64,000 nucleotides of DNA from Streptomyces sp. HUAS MG91 (GCF_040529335.1 NZ_CP159534.1:7812001-7876000), one strand, 5' to 3'; shown: positions 51,421 to 60,360, counted from the first letter of the stretch. Made by a program: numbers and translations. The notes: a model not told the origin generated them from the sequence alone.

Positions 51421-52006
51421 CGAGACCTCTGACCGGCGTTCACGCAGCTCAGAGCAGTAGGGACGTTTGCTTGACCTTGGCGGTTCATAGCGGTCCTAGT
51501 CGCACCGTGGCGGGTCTGATGCTGACTCATTGCTGACTTCTCTGACGGTGCGTCAGGGGTCAGTTTGTGCTGCGTTCGGTGGCCCACCGTCTTTGGGGCG
51601 GTCGTGAATCCTTTGTTGGCGGGGCACGTTGCACTGTGTGGACGCCGGTCCCGAGGCGGATGCCGTGTTGATGGTGGTGACGCGATGGCGGGCGTCGACC
51701 CACGCCTGTGTCACGCAGGGGTGGGCGGCGACGTCCCCGGGGCTGAGGGCTGAAGCCGGTCGTGTTGTCGGACACGCCGGAGGCGGTGACCAGGTCGGTC
51801 GTCGCGGCCGACGATGCGGTTGCCGGCGTCGGCGTTCCGGCCGTCCCAGTGCACGTGGGCTGATGCTTCCGCGTTACGGCCCTCGGCCCCCCGAACTAGG
51901 TGTCATCGCATCCCGGTGAGACCTCGCTGCCGCGGTGCAAATGATGCGGGCGCTGGTGGCGGCGGTGATGCCTGCTGCAAGAGGCTGCGCGCCTCAACCG
52001 GTCTAG
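51421..52006. other. gap without an assignable gene
   Basis: Nearly 590 bp after the dioxygenase relic. Open frames on both strands have shadow composition. A minus-strand stretch (NADAGNRIVGRDD at about 51810) is faintly protein-like but cannot be assigned. The base composition is lower in GC than neighbouring genes, in keeping with decayed sequence. Confidence 0.4.
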
Positions 52007-52019
52007 CCGAACCGTTCGG
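52007..52019. promoter_or_regulatory. operator copy 1, CCGAACCGTTCGG
   Basis: A perfect palindrome (6-bp arms around C). It matches the second copy at 52053-52067 in sequence and symmetry and lies immediately upstream of the -35 element of the SDR promoter. Probable site for the TetR protein encoded at 53155. Confidence 0.7.
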
Positions 52020-52020
52020 T

Positions 52021-52049
52021 TTGGCAGTGAGCACGTACGCCTGTAGAGT
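52021..52049 (+). promoter_or_regulatory. sigma-70/HrdB-type promoter of the SDR gene
   Basis: TTGGCA (52021-52026) and TAGAGT (52044-52049) are separated by 17 bp and agree well with HrdB promoters. Transcription would start about 30 bp before the SDR start. Operator palindromes flank both sides. Confidence 0.65.
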
Positions 52050-52052
52050 CAA

Positions 52053-52067
52053 ACCGAACCGTTTGGT
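52053..52067. promoter_or_regulatory. operator copy 2, ACCGAACCGTTTGGT
   Basis: A near-perfect palindrome (one mismatch between arms) that repeats copy 1. It overlaps the expected transcription start, so bound repressor would block RNA polymerase. Confidence 0.7.
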
Positions 52068-52087
52068 ATGGGCAACTGGAGGTCCTC

Positions 52088-52846
52088 ATGTCCGACACCA
52101 TCAAGATCGCAATCGTCACCGGCTCCAGCCGTGGCATCGGTCGGTCCATCGCCCTGGCGCTGGCCCAAGAGGGCCAGGACGTGATCGTCACGTATCGCTC
52201 CAACACCCAGGAGGCCGAGAACGTCGTCAAGGCGATCCAGGGCGTCGGTCGTAAGGCTGTCGCCCTCCAGCAGGACGTCGGCGACACCAGCTCGTTCGAC
52301 GCCTCCGTCGAGCAGATCCGCGCCGCGCTGAAGGACAACTGGGGCCGCGAGACGTTCGACTACCTGGTCAACAACGCCGGCATCGGAATCACCAAGCCGT
52401 TCGCCGCCCTCACTGAGGATGATTTCGACGCCATGGCGAACGTCCACATCAAGGGTGTGGTGTTCCTGACCCAGAAGCTCCTGCCGCTGATGAACGACGG
52501 CGGCGGCATCGTCAACATCTCCTCCGGCCTCACTCGCGTCACCGCGCCCGCCGCCGGCGGCTACGCGATGATGAAGGGCGCCGTCGAGGTCTACACCCGT
52601 CATCTGGCTGCCGAGGTCGGGCCGCGCGGCATCACCGTGAACGCGGTGGCCCCCGGCCCAACCGCCACCGACTTCGGCGGCGGCTTGATGAAGGACGAGA
52701 ACGTCCAGGTCGGCATGGGGCAGATGAGCGTCTTCGGTGAGATCGGCACCCCTGACAACATCGGCTCCACCGTCGCGGCAGTCCTGTCCGGTGGCATGCA
52801 TCGCGTCACCGCCCAGCGCATCGAAGTCGGTGGCTTCAGCGTCTGA
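52088..52846 (+). CDS. short-chain dehydrogenase/reductase under TetR control
   Basis: 252 residues. NAD(P) motif TGSSRGIG, NNAGIG, active-site Ser in NISSGLTR and YAMMKGA with Tyr and Lys. The end (RVTAQRIEVGGF) fits SDRs that reduce quinones, ketones or aldehydes. The Arg after the first glycine motif and the TYRSN turn suggest NADPH preference. The ATG at 52088 follows GGAGG. Two palindromic operators flank its promoter, and a TetR gene follows 300 bp downstream. Probably induced by a reactive or xenobiotic compound. Confidence 0.9.
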   Translation: MSDTIKIAIVTGSSRGIGRSIALALAQEGQDVIVTYRSNTQEAENVVKAIQGVGRKAVALQQDVGDTSSFDASVEQIRAALKDNWGRETFDYLVNNAGIGITKPFAALTEDDFDAMANVHIKGVVFLTQKLLPLMNDGGGIVNISSGLTRVTAPAAGGYAMMKGAVEVYTRHLAAEVGPRGITVNAVAPGPTATDFGGGLMKDENVQVGMGQMSVFGEIGTPDNIGSTVAAVLSGGMHRVTAQRIEVGGFSV

Positions 52847-53154
52847 CAGTGGCGGCCTCCAAAGGGTGTGCTTCGCGCAATGACCCTCGGCCCGACCGGC
52901 CAGAGAGGCTTCGTTGTCCCGCCGCGGTGCCATCAGAAGCTTGACTGGGGTGACGGCTGTCCGGTTCCCATTTCGGCGCGCGGTGGTGCCGGGAGGTGGC
53001 GGTGCTTGCGTAGGCCGAGTCGTATCGTGACCCTCCGAGGCTGGCGTACGGTATTTTTGGCGTTCACTGCCATGGTGGCTCGGGACGGCAAGAGCGGCGT
53101 GATCTGCGAGGGGCCCCGGCGGTGCTTCAGGATGTGATCCGAGGAGGAACAGTG

Positions 53155-53832
53155 ATGGCCCCGCGCACTCGTCCGGAGGACGTAACGTCCTCATCGACGT
53201 CGGGCACGGAGGGCCGTCGGACGGGACGTCCGCCGCTGACTGAGCGTCGCAAGGACGCGACCAGGTTGGAGATCGCCTACGAGGCGGTCCGCTTGTTCAC
53301 GGAGCAAGGAGTCCAGGCGACGTCCGGTGAGGACATCGCGAAGGCGGCAGGCATCTCGCCTCGGACCTTGTGGCGGTACTTCCCGTCCAAGGAGCAGTGC
53401 GTGCGCCCGCTGTTGACCCGGGAACTGGACAGGATCGCTCGGCGGCTCGTCGAACTCCCGGCCGACCGACAGTTGGTCTCGGCGATCGAGGATGACTTCC
53501 CGGCGGGCGGCGAAGGACCTGATGCGGAGGGCTTGGCGGCGTTGCGCGGACTGATTCGCCTGACCCGGAGCGAGCCGACGATCCTGGCGGTCTGGCTGCA
53601 GGTGCACCACGAGGCCGAGGCCGTCTTCGCCGACGTCATAGCTGAGCGGCTTGGCCTGCCCAGGGACAGTCTGGAGGTGCGGGTCAGGGCCTCGATGATC
53701 AACGGTGCCCTGCGCACAGCTTCCGAGGACTGGGCGTTGTCCCAGCTGTCCGAAGGTGTCGCCGCCTCATCGGCCCATCAGGATATGGCGCGTCGGGCCA
53801 TGCGCATCGCCGCTGAAGGGCTGGGCTGCTGA
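53155..53832 (+). CDS. TetR-family repressor
   Basis: 225 residues. The HTH is at about 35-80 (RLEIAYEAVRLFTEQGVQATSGEDIAKAAGISPRTLWRYFPSKEQ), a clear TetR_N. An unusually long Arg/Thr-rich N-terminal arm precedes it. The C-terminal ligand domain is helical with RGLIRLTRSEPTILAVWL. The ATG at 53155 has GAGGAGG 7 nt upstream. It lies downstream of, and in the same direction as, the SDR gene whose promoter carries paired palindromes, its likely target. Confidence 0.88.
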   Translation: MAPRTRPEDVTSSSTSGTEGRRTGRPPLTERRKDATRLEIAYEAVRLFTEQGVQATSGEDIAKAAGISPRTLWRYFPSKEQCVRPLLTRELDRIARRLVELPADRQLVSAIEDDFPAGGEGPDAEGLAALRGLIRLTRSEPTILAVWLQVHHEAEAVFADVIAERLGLPRDSLEVRVRASMINGALRTASEDWALSQLSEGVAASSAHQDMARRAMRIAAEGLGC

Positions 53833-53920
53833 GCGCAGAAGCACCTGCGCGTCGCGCTCGGCCGGTTCGGCGGTCCTAGAGGGGGAGCGGGGTCGGCGGG
53901 CCGGTCGTCCGTGCGGGTGT

Positions 53921-55033
53921 TCAGGCGAGATGCTGCCACCAGCCGTCGACCTCGGGCGGGGTGTCGACGTCGACACGTTCGCCTGGGCGCGGGACGGCCA
54001 GCGGAACGCCGCCCTCCTTCGCCGCACGCAGGACGAGGTCCGCGGGCTCGGCCCAGTCGTGCAGGGCCAGGTCGAAGGTGGCCCAGTGCAGTGGAACGAG
54101 GAGGCCGCCACGGACGTCTTGGTGCGCTGCGACCGCTTCCCACGGCGTCATGTGGATGTCCGCCCAGTTCTCCCCGTAGGCACCGATCTGCATGAGGGTG
54201 ACATCGAAGGGGCCGTGGGCCCTGCCGATGGCAGCGTAGCCAGGGAAGTAGCCGGAGTCGCCGCTGTAGAAGACGCGCCTGTTCGGGCCGGCCAGGACCC
54301 ACGATGCCCACAGGGTGTTGTTCTGGGCGGGGCCGCGGCCGGAGTAGTGCCGGGCTTCGGTGGCGGTGAGCCGCACACCGGCGATGGTGACGCTTTCGTC
54401 CCAGTCCAGTTCCACGATCCGGTCGGCCGGGACACCCCAGCGTTCCAAGTGCGCGCCGACGCCGAGGGGCACCACGAACGGTGCCGACTGCACACGTACC
54501 AGCTCCCGGACGGTCGGTGCGTCCAGGTGGTCGTAGTGGTCGTGGGAGATGACCACGGCGTCCAGACGCGGCAGCCCTGCGAGTGGTACCGGGTTGGGGT
54601 GCAGACGGCGGGGCCCGGCCAGCGGCACGGGCGAGCAGCGCTCACTCCACACCGGGTCGATCAGGACCCGGCGCCCCTCGATCTCGACCAGGGCTGAGGA
54701 GTGCCCGTACCAGGTGACGTACAGCCCGTCAGGACCCGGCTCGGCGACGGGCGCCGGAGCCACCACCGGCACGGGCCCGGGCGGACGGCGACGGCCGAGC
54801 AACCATTCCCGCGTCATGCGCAGGCCCTGCCCCTGCACCAGGGTCTCGGTCGGAATCCGATTGAGGAAGGCGCCGCCCTGGTATTGCGGAGACCGGCGCA
54901 CACGGTCCGCCCGTTCCCCGGCCGGGGCCGCGCCGAGCGCGCCCATCACACCCTTGGCCGTGAAGGCCATGGCTCCCGCGCCGATCAGGGCCGCCACAGC
55001 GGCCGCTCCGCGCAGGGCACTTCTCTTCGTCAT
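53921..55033 (-). CDS. metallo-beta-lactamase-fold hydrolase (NAPE-PLD/RomA-like), membrane-associated
   Basis: 370 residues. The N-terminus has a hydrophobic segment (LRGAAAVAALIGAGAMAFTA), a signal anchor or Tat-less signal. The catalytic region is WYGHSSALVEIEGRRVLIDPVWSERCSPVPLAGPRRLHP, then the metal motif SHDHYDHLD, then GDSGYFPGY and HWATFDL. This order is that of the RomA/NAPE-PLD family, which cleaves phosphodiesters such as N-acylphosphatidylethanolamine. The ATG at 55031-55033 follows AAGGACGG. It runs in the same direction as the esterase and SDR genes upstream. Confidence 0.85.
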   Translation of the reverse strand: MTKRSALRGAAAVAALIGAGAMAFTAKGVMGALGAAPAGERADRVRRSPQYQGGAFLNRIPTETLVQGQGLRMTREWLLGRRRPPGPVPVVAPAPVAEPGPDGLYVTWYGHSSALVEIEGRRVLIDPVWSERCSPVPLAGPRRLHPNPVPLAGLPRLDAVVISHDHYDHLDAPTVRELVRVQSAPFVVPLGVGAHLERWGVPADRIVELDWDESVTIAGVRLTATEARHYSGRGPAQNNTLWASWVLAGPNRRVFYSGDSGYFPGYAAIGRAHGPFDVTLMQIGAYGENWADIHMTPWEAVAAHQDVRGGLLVPLHWATFDLALHDWAEPADLVLRAAKEGGVPLAVPRPGERVDVDTPPEVDGWWQHLA

Positions 55034-55113
55034 CCCATCCGTCCTTGCGTGCACCGATCCTCGTCCGCCGCTTGCTCGCCGGGGCGGTGTGGGCCGCCCC
55101 GGCGCCTGCTGCC

Positions 55114-56130
55114 CTACTTGCCGTCGGCTGCCAGGATCCTGCGGAGCCAGGGGAGACGCGCCGCGCAGGCGTCCCGGGAGACCGCCGCGTCCGGGGCCAT
55201 CTGGTCGAAGCCGTGGAAGGCGCCAGGCCACACGTGCAGTTCGGCCTGGCCTCCGGCCTGCCAGATGCGGCTCGCGTACGTGACGGCCTCGTCGCGGAAG
55301 GTCTCGGCGGAGCCGACGTCGATGTACGCAGGCGGCAGCCCGGACAGGTCCGTGGCGCGGGCGGGCGCGGCGTAGGGGGAGACGTCGTCGGTGCCGCGCG
55401 CCTCGCCCAGCAGCGCGGTCCAGCCTGCCTCGTTGGACGCGCGGTCCCACACGCCGAGGTCCGCCATCTGGTGGGCGGAAACAGTGTCGTTGCGGTCGTC
55501 GAGCATGGGGTACATCACGAGTTGCGCGAGCAAGGCGGGGCCGCCGCGGTCGCGGGCCAGCAGCGCGAGTGCGGCAGCGAGGCCGCCACCGGCGCTGGCT
55601 CCGGCCACGATGACGCGCTGCGGGTCGAAGCCGAGTTCCTCGGCGTGCTCAGCGGTCCATACGAGACCGGCGTAGCAGTCCTCGACGGGTCCGGGGTGCG
55701 GGGTCTCGGGGGCGAGCCGGTACTCCACGGACACCAGAGCGACGCCCAGCCCGTCGATGAGGTTCAACAACTCGGGGACACCACCGCGGTTGTTGCCGCT
55801 GATCATGCCGCCGCCGTGGGTGTGGTAGATCACCGGGGTGGGGGTCGTCGAAGTGGTGGGCCGGCAGATCAGCAGGGAGATGTCCGGGGCGCCCAGGGGC
55901 CCCGGCACCGTACGTTCCTCCACCGTGAAGGCACCGTCCCGAGTGAACACTTCCTCCGGTATCGGCTCCGCGCCCATGCCCTGGCGCAGGAACGCGAGGT
56001 TGGCCGGATCGGCGAACGCGTTGGGCGGCAGGACCTCGTTGATCGCAGCCAGCGGGGCAGCGAGTTCCGTGTCGAACGGCGGAGGCGGTCCGACGGGAGT
56101 ACGGGCGGGGTCGGAAACTGAGGTTGTCAT
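55114..56130 (-). CDS. HSL-family alpha/beta hydrolase (esterase)
   Basis: 338 residues. Hormone-sensitive-lipase marks: YHTHGGGMISG (oxyanion hole), the nucleophile in AGASAGGGLAAALAL, Asp in DVGSAETFRDEA and His in GAFHGFD. The N-terminal cap region is present. No signal peptide, so cytosolic. The ATG at 56128-56130 has AAGGAG upstream; an extension to 56214 is not supported. It follows an NAD(P)-binding protein gene by 80 bp and probably belongs to the same transcription unit. The ester substrate is unknown. Confidence 0.9.
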   Translation of the reverse strand: MTTSVSDPARTPVGPPPPFDTELAAPLAAINEVLPPNAFADPANLAFLRQGMGAEPIPEEVFTRDGAFTVEERTVPGPLGAPDISLLICRPTTSTTPTPVIYHTHGGGMISGNNRGGVPELLNLIDGLGVALVSVEYRLAPETPHPGPVEDCYAGLVWTAEHAEELGFDPQRVIVAGASAGGGLAAALALLARDRGGPALLAQLVMYPMLDDRNDTVSAHQMADLGVWDRASNEAGWTALLGEARGTDDVSPYAAPARATDLSGLPPAYIDVGSAETFRDEAVTYASRIWQAGGQAELHVWPGAFHGFDQMAPDAAVSRDACAARLPWLRRILAADGK

Positions 56131-56210
56131 GTCGACTCCTTGCGGGTTGTGGCTGCCGGCGGTGTTCCGGCCCCAAGAGCGGTGCGAAGATCGGAGGTTG
56201 GGGCCGCTGG

Positions 56211-56888
56211 TCACATGGCCGGCCGGGCGGCTGCGAGTTCGTTGATGTCGGCCGTTTCCAGGACGTGGCGGGGTGCGCCGCTACGCGTGGCCTGGATCAT
56301 GGCCTGTCCCAACTGGAGGCTGGTGGTGACGTACCGCGGTGCGATGCGCCGGAGCAGGGGATAGAGCGGAGTGACCACGCGATAGAGCAGGACGTAGGAC
56401 TTGGTCTTCGCCTTGGTGCCGGGCAGCGGCATGATGAACGCGGGGCGGAACATGAAGGACCTCTGGTCCAGTTCCAGCAGGGCGTTCTCCGTCTCGCCCT
56501 TCACCCGCGCCCACATCATCCGGGTCTTGCCCGTGCCGTCGGTGCCCGCACCTGAGACGTAGCAGAACGCCAGGTCGGGGCTGGCGGCCAGCAGGGCGCG
56601 GGCGGCGGCCAGGGGGAAGTCGTAGGAGACCACTCGGTAGGCGGGCTCCTTCATGCCGGCTGCGGAGGTGCCCAGGCAGTAGAAGCAGGCGTCGTAGCCG
56701 CCGAGTTGGTCTTGGACGGCGGTGAAGTCGGTGAAGTCCTCGTGGTGGAGTTCGCGGAGCTTGGGGTGGTCGCGTCCGGTGGGTGTGCGGCCGACGACGA
56801 GGACGTCGGTGACCGCCTCGTCGCGCAGGCAGGCCTCCAGGACTCCCTGGCCCACCATGCCGGTGGCGCCGAAGATGATGATGCGCAC
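56211..56888 (-). CDS. NAD(P)-binding Rossmann-fold protein (atypical SDR, HTATIP2-like)
   Basis: 225 residues. It begins with a dinucleotide motif IIIFGATGMVGQGVLEACL, then a VLVVGRTPTGRDHPKL turn typical of NAD(P)H-binding oxidoreductase-like proteins (CC3/TIP30 branch). YCLGTSAAGMKEPAYRVVSYDF and SGAGTDGTGKTRMMWARVKGE follow. The catalytic Tyr-x3-Lys of classical SDRs is replaced here by a MWARVKGE-like segment. The GTG at 56888 follows GAGGA. Located between an esterase and an SDR gene on the same strand. Confidence 0.8.
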   Translation of the reverse strand: MRIIIFGATGMVGQGVLEACLRDEAVTDVLVVGRTPTGRDHPKLRELHHEDFTDFTAVQDQLGGYDACFYCLGTSAAGMKEPAYRVVSYDFPLAAARALLAASPDLAFCYVSGAGTDGTGKTRMMWARVKGETENALLELDQRSFMFRPAFIMPLPGTKAKTKSYVLLYRVVTPLYPLLRRIAPRYVTTSLQLGQAMIQATRSGAPRHVLETADINELAAARPAM

Positions 56889-56945
56889 AGTGATCCTCTT
56901 CTGTCGTCGTGCTGCTGTGCCGCGGAGCCACCGCGCTCTGCGGGG

Positions 56946-57875
56946 TCAGACGGGGAACTTGACCTCGGTGAGCTGTTCGGACACGGCCCACAGACGCTGC
57001 TGTACGACCACATCGTGGGACTTGGCGCTGGAGGTAACCACCTTGGGAAAGCCGCGCGTTCCTCCCATTCCGCCCGGACCGAAGTACTGGCCACCGGACA
57101 CGGCCGGGTCGGTGGCCGCCCGCAGCGTGGGCAATGCGCCCATGGCGGCGTTCTGAGTGAACAGCGGCAGAAGCAGATCCGCGGTCTTGCGGAAGGGGCC
57201 GGGCAGGTTCTGTTGGAGCTCGGTGGCGGCGGCGCCGGGGTGGGCCGCCGCGGCGATGGTGGTGCCCTGCGTGGCGAGGCGGCGCTGGAGCTCGTAGGTG
57301 AACATCAGGTTGGCGAGCTTGGCCTGGCCGTAGGCGGCGACGCGGTTGTAGGAGCGGTCGAACTGCAGGTCGTCGAAGTGGATGTCGGCGCGGATCCGGT
57401 GGCCGAAGCTGCTGACGGTCACCACCCGGGAGCCCGGCACGGGCAGCAGTGCGTCCAGCAGCAGACCGGTCAGCGCGAAGTGACCGAGGTGGTTGACGCC
57501 GAACTGCATGTCGAAGCCGTCCTGCGTCTTCTGCCGGGGCGTGTACATCACACCGGCGTTGTTGATGAGCAGGTCGATCCTGGGATGTGCGGCGCGCAGT
57601 TCACCGGCCGCGTCACGGACCGACTCCAGAGACGCAAGGTCCAGGCGCTGAAGACTGATGTCTGCCTTGGGTACGCGGGCGGTAATGCGCTCGACGGCCT
57701 GGCGGCCCTTGTCGAGATTGCGGACCGCAAGGACGACGTGCGCGCCGTGTTCGGCGAGGACCCTCGCGGTCTCGAGGCCCAGGCCGCTGTTGGCACCGGT
57801 GACGACCGCGACGCGGCCTTCCTGCCGCGGGACGTCGTTCTCGGTCCACCGAGGGGCAGCGGTCTTGCCTGACAT
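56946..57875 (-). CDS. SDR oxidoreductase (retinol dehydrogenase / protochlorophyllide reductase-like)
   Basis: 309 residues. Cofactor motif TGANSGLGLETARVLAEHGAHVVLAVRN, LLINNAGVMYTPRQKTQDGFDMQFGVNHLGHFALT, active site YGQAKLANLMFTYELQRRL with Tyr and Lys. This is the SDR branch with WW-oxidoreductase and retinol dehydrogenase. The ATG at 57873-57875 opens the family N-terminus. It is the third of a run of four minus-strand oxidoreductase-type genes. Likely acts on a hydrophobic carbonyl or alcohol. Confidence 0.87.
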   Translation of the reverse strand: MSGKTAAPRWTENDVPRQEGRVAVVTGANSGLGLETARVLAEHGAHVVLAVRNLDKGRQAVERITARVPKADISLQRLDLASLESVRDAAGELRAAHPRIDLLINNAGVMYTPRQKTQDGFDMQFGVNHLGHFALTGLLLDALLPVPGSRVVTVSSFGHRIRADIHFDDLQFDRSYNRVAAYGQAKLANLMFTYELQRRLATQGTTIAAAAHPGAAATELQQNLPGPFRKTADLLLPLFTQNAAMGALPTLRAATDPAVSGGQYFGPGGMGGTRGFPKVVTSSAKSHDVVVQQRLWAVSEQLTEVKFPV

Positions 57876-57988
57876 GATCTTGCCTTTCCGTCCGTGAACT
57901 TCAGGGAGCTCCCCCCCCCAGGGCCTGGCCCCGGCCGCCTCGCCCTCACTCGGGCCGGGCGGGGCGGCCGGGTGCTTACGCGGGTGGG

Positions 57989-58804
57989 TCAGCCCTGGGC
58001 TGCCTGCGAGAGGTCGGCCCAGTCGCTCCAGCCCTTGAGTCGCTCGCCGTAGACATGCTTCACGGTGTCGACCATGTGACTGCCGAACAACACGCGCAAC
58101 GGCGGGTTCTCGGCATCGACGATCTTGAGCAGCGCCTGGCCGGCGGCGGTGGGGTCGCCGTACTCGGTGCTGCTGAGCTGCTCGGCCAGCAGGTCGCGCA
58201 GCGGCTGGTAGGCGGGGTTCGGCTCGGCGTGCACGGCCGAGGACCCGCCCCAGTCGGTGGCGTAGCCGCCCGGCTCCACCAGGGTGACCTTGATGCCGAA
58301 CCCGGCGACCTCCGCCGCGAGGGACTCGGACATGCCCTCCACCGCCCACTTGGACGAGTGGTAGACACCGGTGTGCGGGAAGGCGGTGACGCCGCCGACG
58401 CTGGAGACCTGGACGATGTGGCCGCTGCCCTGCGCACGCAGGATCGGCAGCACGGCCTTGGTGACGTTGAAGACACCGAACACATTGGTCTCGAACTGGT
58501 CGCGCACCTGCTGCTCGGTGACCTCCTCGATCGCGCCGAACAGGCCGTAGCCGGCGTTGTTGACGACCACGTCGAGCCGGCCGAACTTCTCGTGCGCGGC
58601 GGAGACCGCGGCCTGGACAGCGGCGTTGTCGGTGACATCGAGGGTCAGCGGCAGGACGGCATCGCCGTACTTGGTGGCCAGGTCGTCCAGCGCGCTGACC
58701 TTGCGGGCGGTCGCGGCGACCTGATCGCCGCGCTCCAGTGCCGCCTCGGCGAAGGAGCGGCCGAAGCCGCGGGACGCGCCGGTGATGAACCAGATCTTGC
58801 TCAT
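57989..58804 (-). CDS. SDR oxidoreductase
   Basis: 271 residues. TGASRGFGRSFAEAALERGDQV, VVNNAGYGLFG, active site Ser in VSSVGG and YHSSKWAVEG with Tyr and Lys. The central EPGGYATDW is typical of the DltE-like/retinol-type classical SDR group common in TetR-controlled clusters. The ATG at 58802-58804 begins the conserved MSKIWFITGASRG. It diverges from the TetR gene at 58928 with a palindromic operator between them, so it is likely the first gene repressed by that regulator. The genes downstream on the same strand may be co-regulated. Confidence 0.88.
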   Translation of the reverse strand: MSKIWFITGASRGFGRSFAEAALERGDQVAATARKVSALDDLATKYGDAVLPLTLDVTDNAAVQAAVSAAHEKFGRLDVVVNNAGYGLFGAIEEVTEQQVRDQFETNVFGVFNVTKAVLPILRAQGSGHIVQVSSVGGVTAFPHTGVYHSSKWAVEGMSESLAAEVAGFGIKVTLVEPGGYATDWGGSSAVHAEPNPAYQPLRDLLAEQLSSTEYGDPTAAGQALLKIVDAENPPLRVLFGSHMVDTVKHVYGERLKGWSDWADLSQAAQG

Positions 58805-58872
58805 GGGAAAACCCTTCACATGCTCCTGACGGCTGTGCGCTCAAGCGCTGTCTCCACCGTAACGCAGATTTC

Positions 58873-58884
58873 TAGACTCGTCTA
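58873..58884. promoter_or_regulatory. TetR operator TAGAC-TC-GTCTA
   Basis: Perfect 5-bp arms around TC, with a further GTCTA half-site at 58896-58900. It lies between the divergent SDR and TetR genes, 44 bp from the TetR start and 69 bp from the SDR start. Probable binding site of the TetR protein at 58928. Confidence 0.65.
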
Positions 58885-58927
58885 AAGTTCGATGCGTCTA
58901 GGAAGTAACATGCGGCAAGGAGGTGCG

Positions 58928-59509
58928 ATGAACCTGCGGGAACGGAAGAAGCTGGCGGCATGGCGCGCCATCAGCGGCGCCGCGCTGCGCCTGTTCGAGG
59001 AGCAGGGCTATGAGGCGACCACGATCGAGCAGATCGCGGCAGCCGCCGACGTGTCACGAGCCACCTTCTTCAACTACTTCGCCGGCAAAGAAGCGGTCGT
59101 CTTCGACCAAGACCCTGAAGCACGTGATCGCTGGCGTGCGCTGCTGGAGTCCCGTAGCCCGGGCGAATCGCTGTGGGATTCGCTGACCGCCGTCCTGGTC
59201 GAGGTCAATGAGGGGCTGCGGGAGCGCATGCCGTTGATGCGCCGCCTCAAGACACAGACGCCGGCCCTCGCCCGGGCGAGCCAGGCATCAGGGGAACAGC
59301 TCCGTACGGATCTGCAGAACTGGATCCTCGCCCAGGTCGACGGCGACGAGGACGCCATGACCGCGACCCTGCAGCTCAACCTGGCGCTGGCGGCTTCCGC
59401 CACGGCGTACCAGAACTGGCGGGCGGACGAGGACTTCGACACCTACCTCCGGCGGCTGACTACGTGTTTGGAGCAGGCGGGCGCCGGAGTGGCTTCCTTC
59501 GCACCCTGA
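58928..59509 (+). CDS. TetR-family repressor
   Basis: 193 residues. TetR_N HTH: AWRAISGAALRLFEEQGYEATTIEQIAAAADVSRATFFNYFAGKE. The second domain is short and helical, with GLRERMPLMRRLKTQTPALARAS and WILAQVDGDEDAMTATLQLNLALA. The ATG at 58928 sits behind AAGGAGG. Divergent from the SDR at 57989-58804 with the TAGAC palindrome between them, so autoregulation and repression of the SDR run are expected. Ligand unknown. Confidence 0.88.
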   Translation: MNLRERKKLAAWRAISGAALRLFEEQGYEATTIEQIAAAADVSRATFFNYFAGKEAVVFDQDPEARDRWRALLESRSPGESLWDSLTAVLVEVNEGLRERMPLMRRLKTQTPALARASQASGEQLRTDLQNWILAQVDGDEDAMTATLQLNLALAASATAYQNWRADEDFDTYLRRLTTCLEQAGAGVASFAP

Positions 59510-59532
59510 CCGGAGGGCGAGGGCGGGAGGAG

Positions 59533-60360
59533 TCACCCGGGTAGGGACACCAGGGCTACGCTGCGGTCCCACAACTGCGCCGCGAGGTCGGCGTCGTAGG
59601 CACGGGGGGAAGTCACGGCCGGCTTGCGCTTGTAGTAGTACCGCCCGCTTTCCCATGCACTGCCTGGCTCCTCCTCGATGAGCCAGTTGAGGGTGTCGGC
59701 ACCCTTCTCAGGGGTGATGAGGGTCCACCTGAGCGTCTTGTAGGCGAGCCTGATGAGCCTGCTGTTCGTGTAGTCCCCGAAGCTGCTCGCCACGTTGCCG
59801 GGATGGAAGGCAGCCGCTGAGATGCCCTGGCCCGGGTAGCGCCGGTCGAGTTCGGCGGTGAAGAGAATGTTCGCCAGTTTGGAATCGCCGTAAGCCTTCA
59901 TCGGCGAGTACTTGTGCTCGTTCTGCAAGTCGTCGATGTGCAGGTCGCTGAGGGCCTTCGCGCCGACGCTGGAGGTTTGCAGCACCTTGGCCCTGCTCGC
60001 GATCAGGTTGGGCAGCAGGATGCGGGTCAGCAGGAACCCGCCGAGATGGTTGACTTGGAAGGTCCGCTCATAGCCGTCGACGGTGAGCTCGCGGTCGCCC
60101 ATGATCCCGCCGGCGTTGTTCGCCAGTACGTGGATCCGGGGGTAGGTGTCGCGCAGCGTCTCGCCGAGTGCGTGGACCTGTGCCAGTTCGGCGTAGTCCG
60201 CCACGTAGTGATCGATACCGAGTTCCTCACCCAGCGCCTCGGCCTTCGCCCGTTGGTGGCCCACGATCACGACCCGGTGGCCGCGGCCGACGGCGTGGCG
60301 GGCCGCGGCGGCGCCGATGCCGTCGCTGCCTCCAGTGATCAGAACGGTCTTCTCTGCCAT
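59533..60360 (-). CDS. SDR oxidoreductase (retinol dehydrogenase / POR-like)
   Basis: 275 residues. TGGSDGIGAAAARHAVGRGHRVVIVGH, VLANNAGGIMGDRELTVDGYERTFQVNHLGGFLLT, active site YGDSKLANILFTAELDRRY with Tyr and Lys, then AAFHPGNVASSFG. It resembles the SDR at 56946 more than the one at 57989. The ATG at 60358-60360 begins the conserved AEKTVLITGGSDG; upstream in-frame sequence has no ribosome binding site. It lies downstream of the P450 gene set on the same strand, 148 bp from the SnoaL-like gene, and may belong with it. Confidence 0.87.
   Translation of the reverse strand: MAEKTVLITGGSDGIGAAAARHAVGRGHRVVIVGHQRAKAEALGEELGIDHYVADYAELAQVHALGETLRDTYPRIHVLANNAGGIMGDRELTVDGYERTFQVNHLGGFLLTRILLPNLIASRAKVLQTSSVGAKALSDLHIDDLQNEHKYSPMKAYGDSKLANILFTAELDRRYPGQGISAAAFHPGNVASSFGDYTNSRLIRLAYKTLRWTLITPEKGADTLNWLIEEEPGSAWESGRYYYKRKPAVTSPRAYDADLAAQLWDRSVALVSLPG

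Noticed and set aside
56946..58844. 632-codon minus-strand frame covering two SDR genes
   Set aside because: The upper half is an out-of-frame shadow of the SDR at 57989; the real gene starts at ATG 57873-57875.
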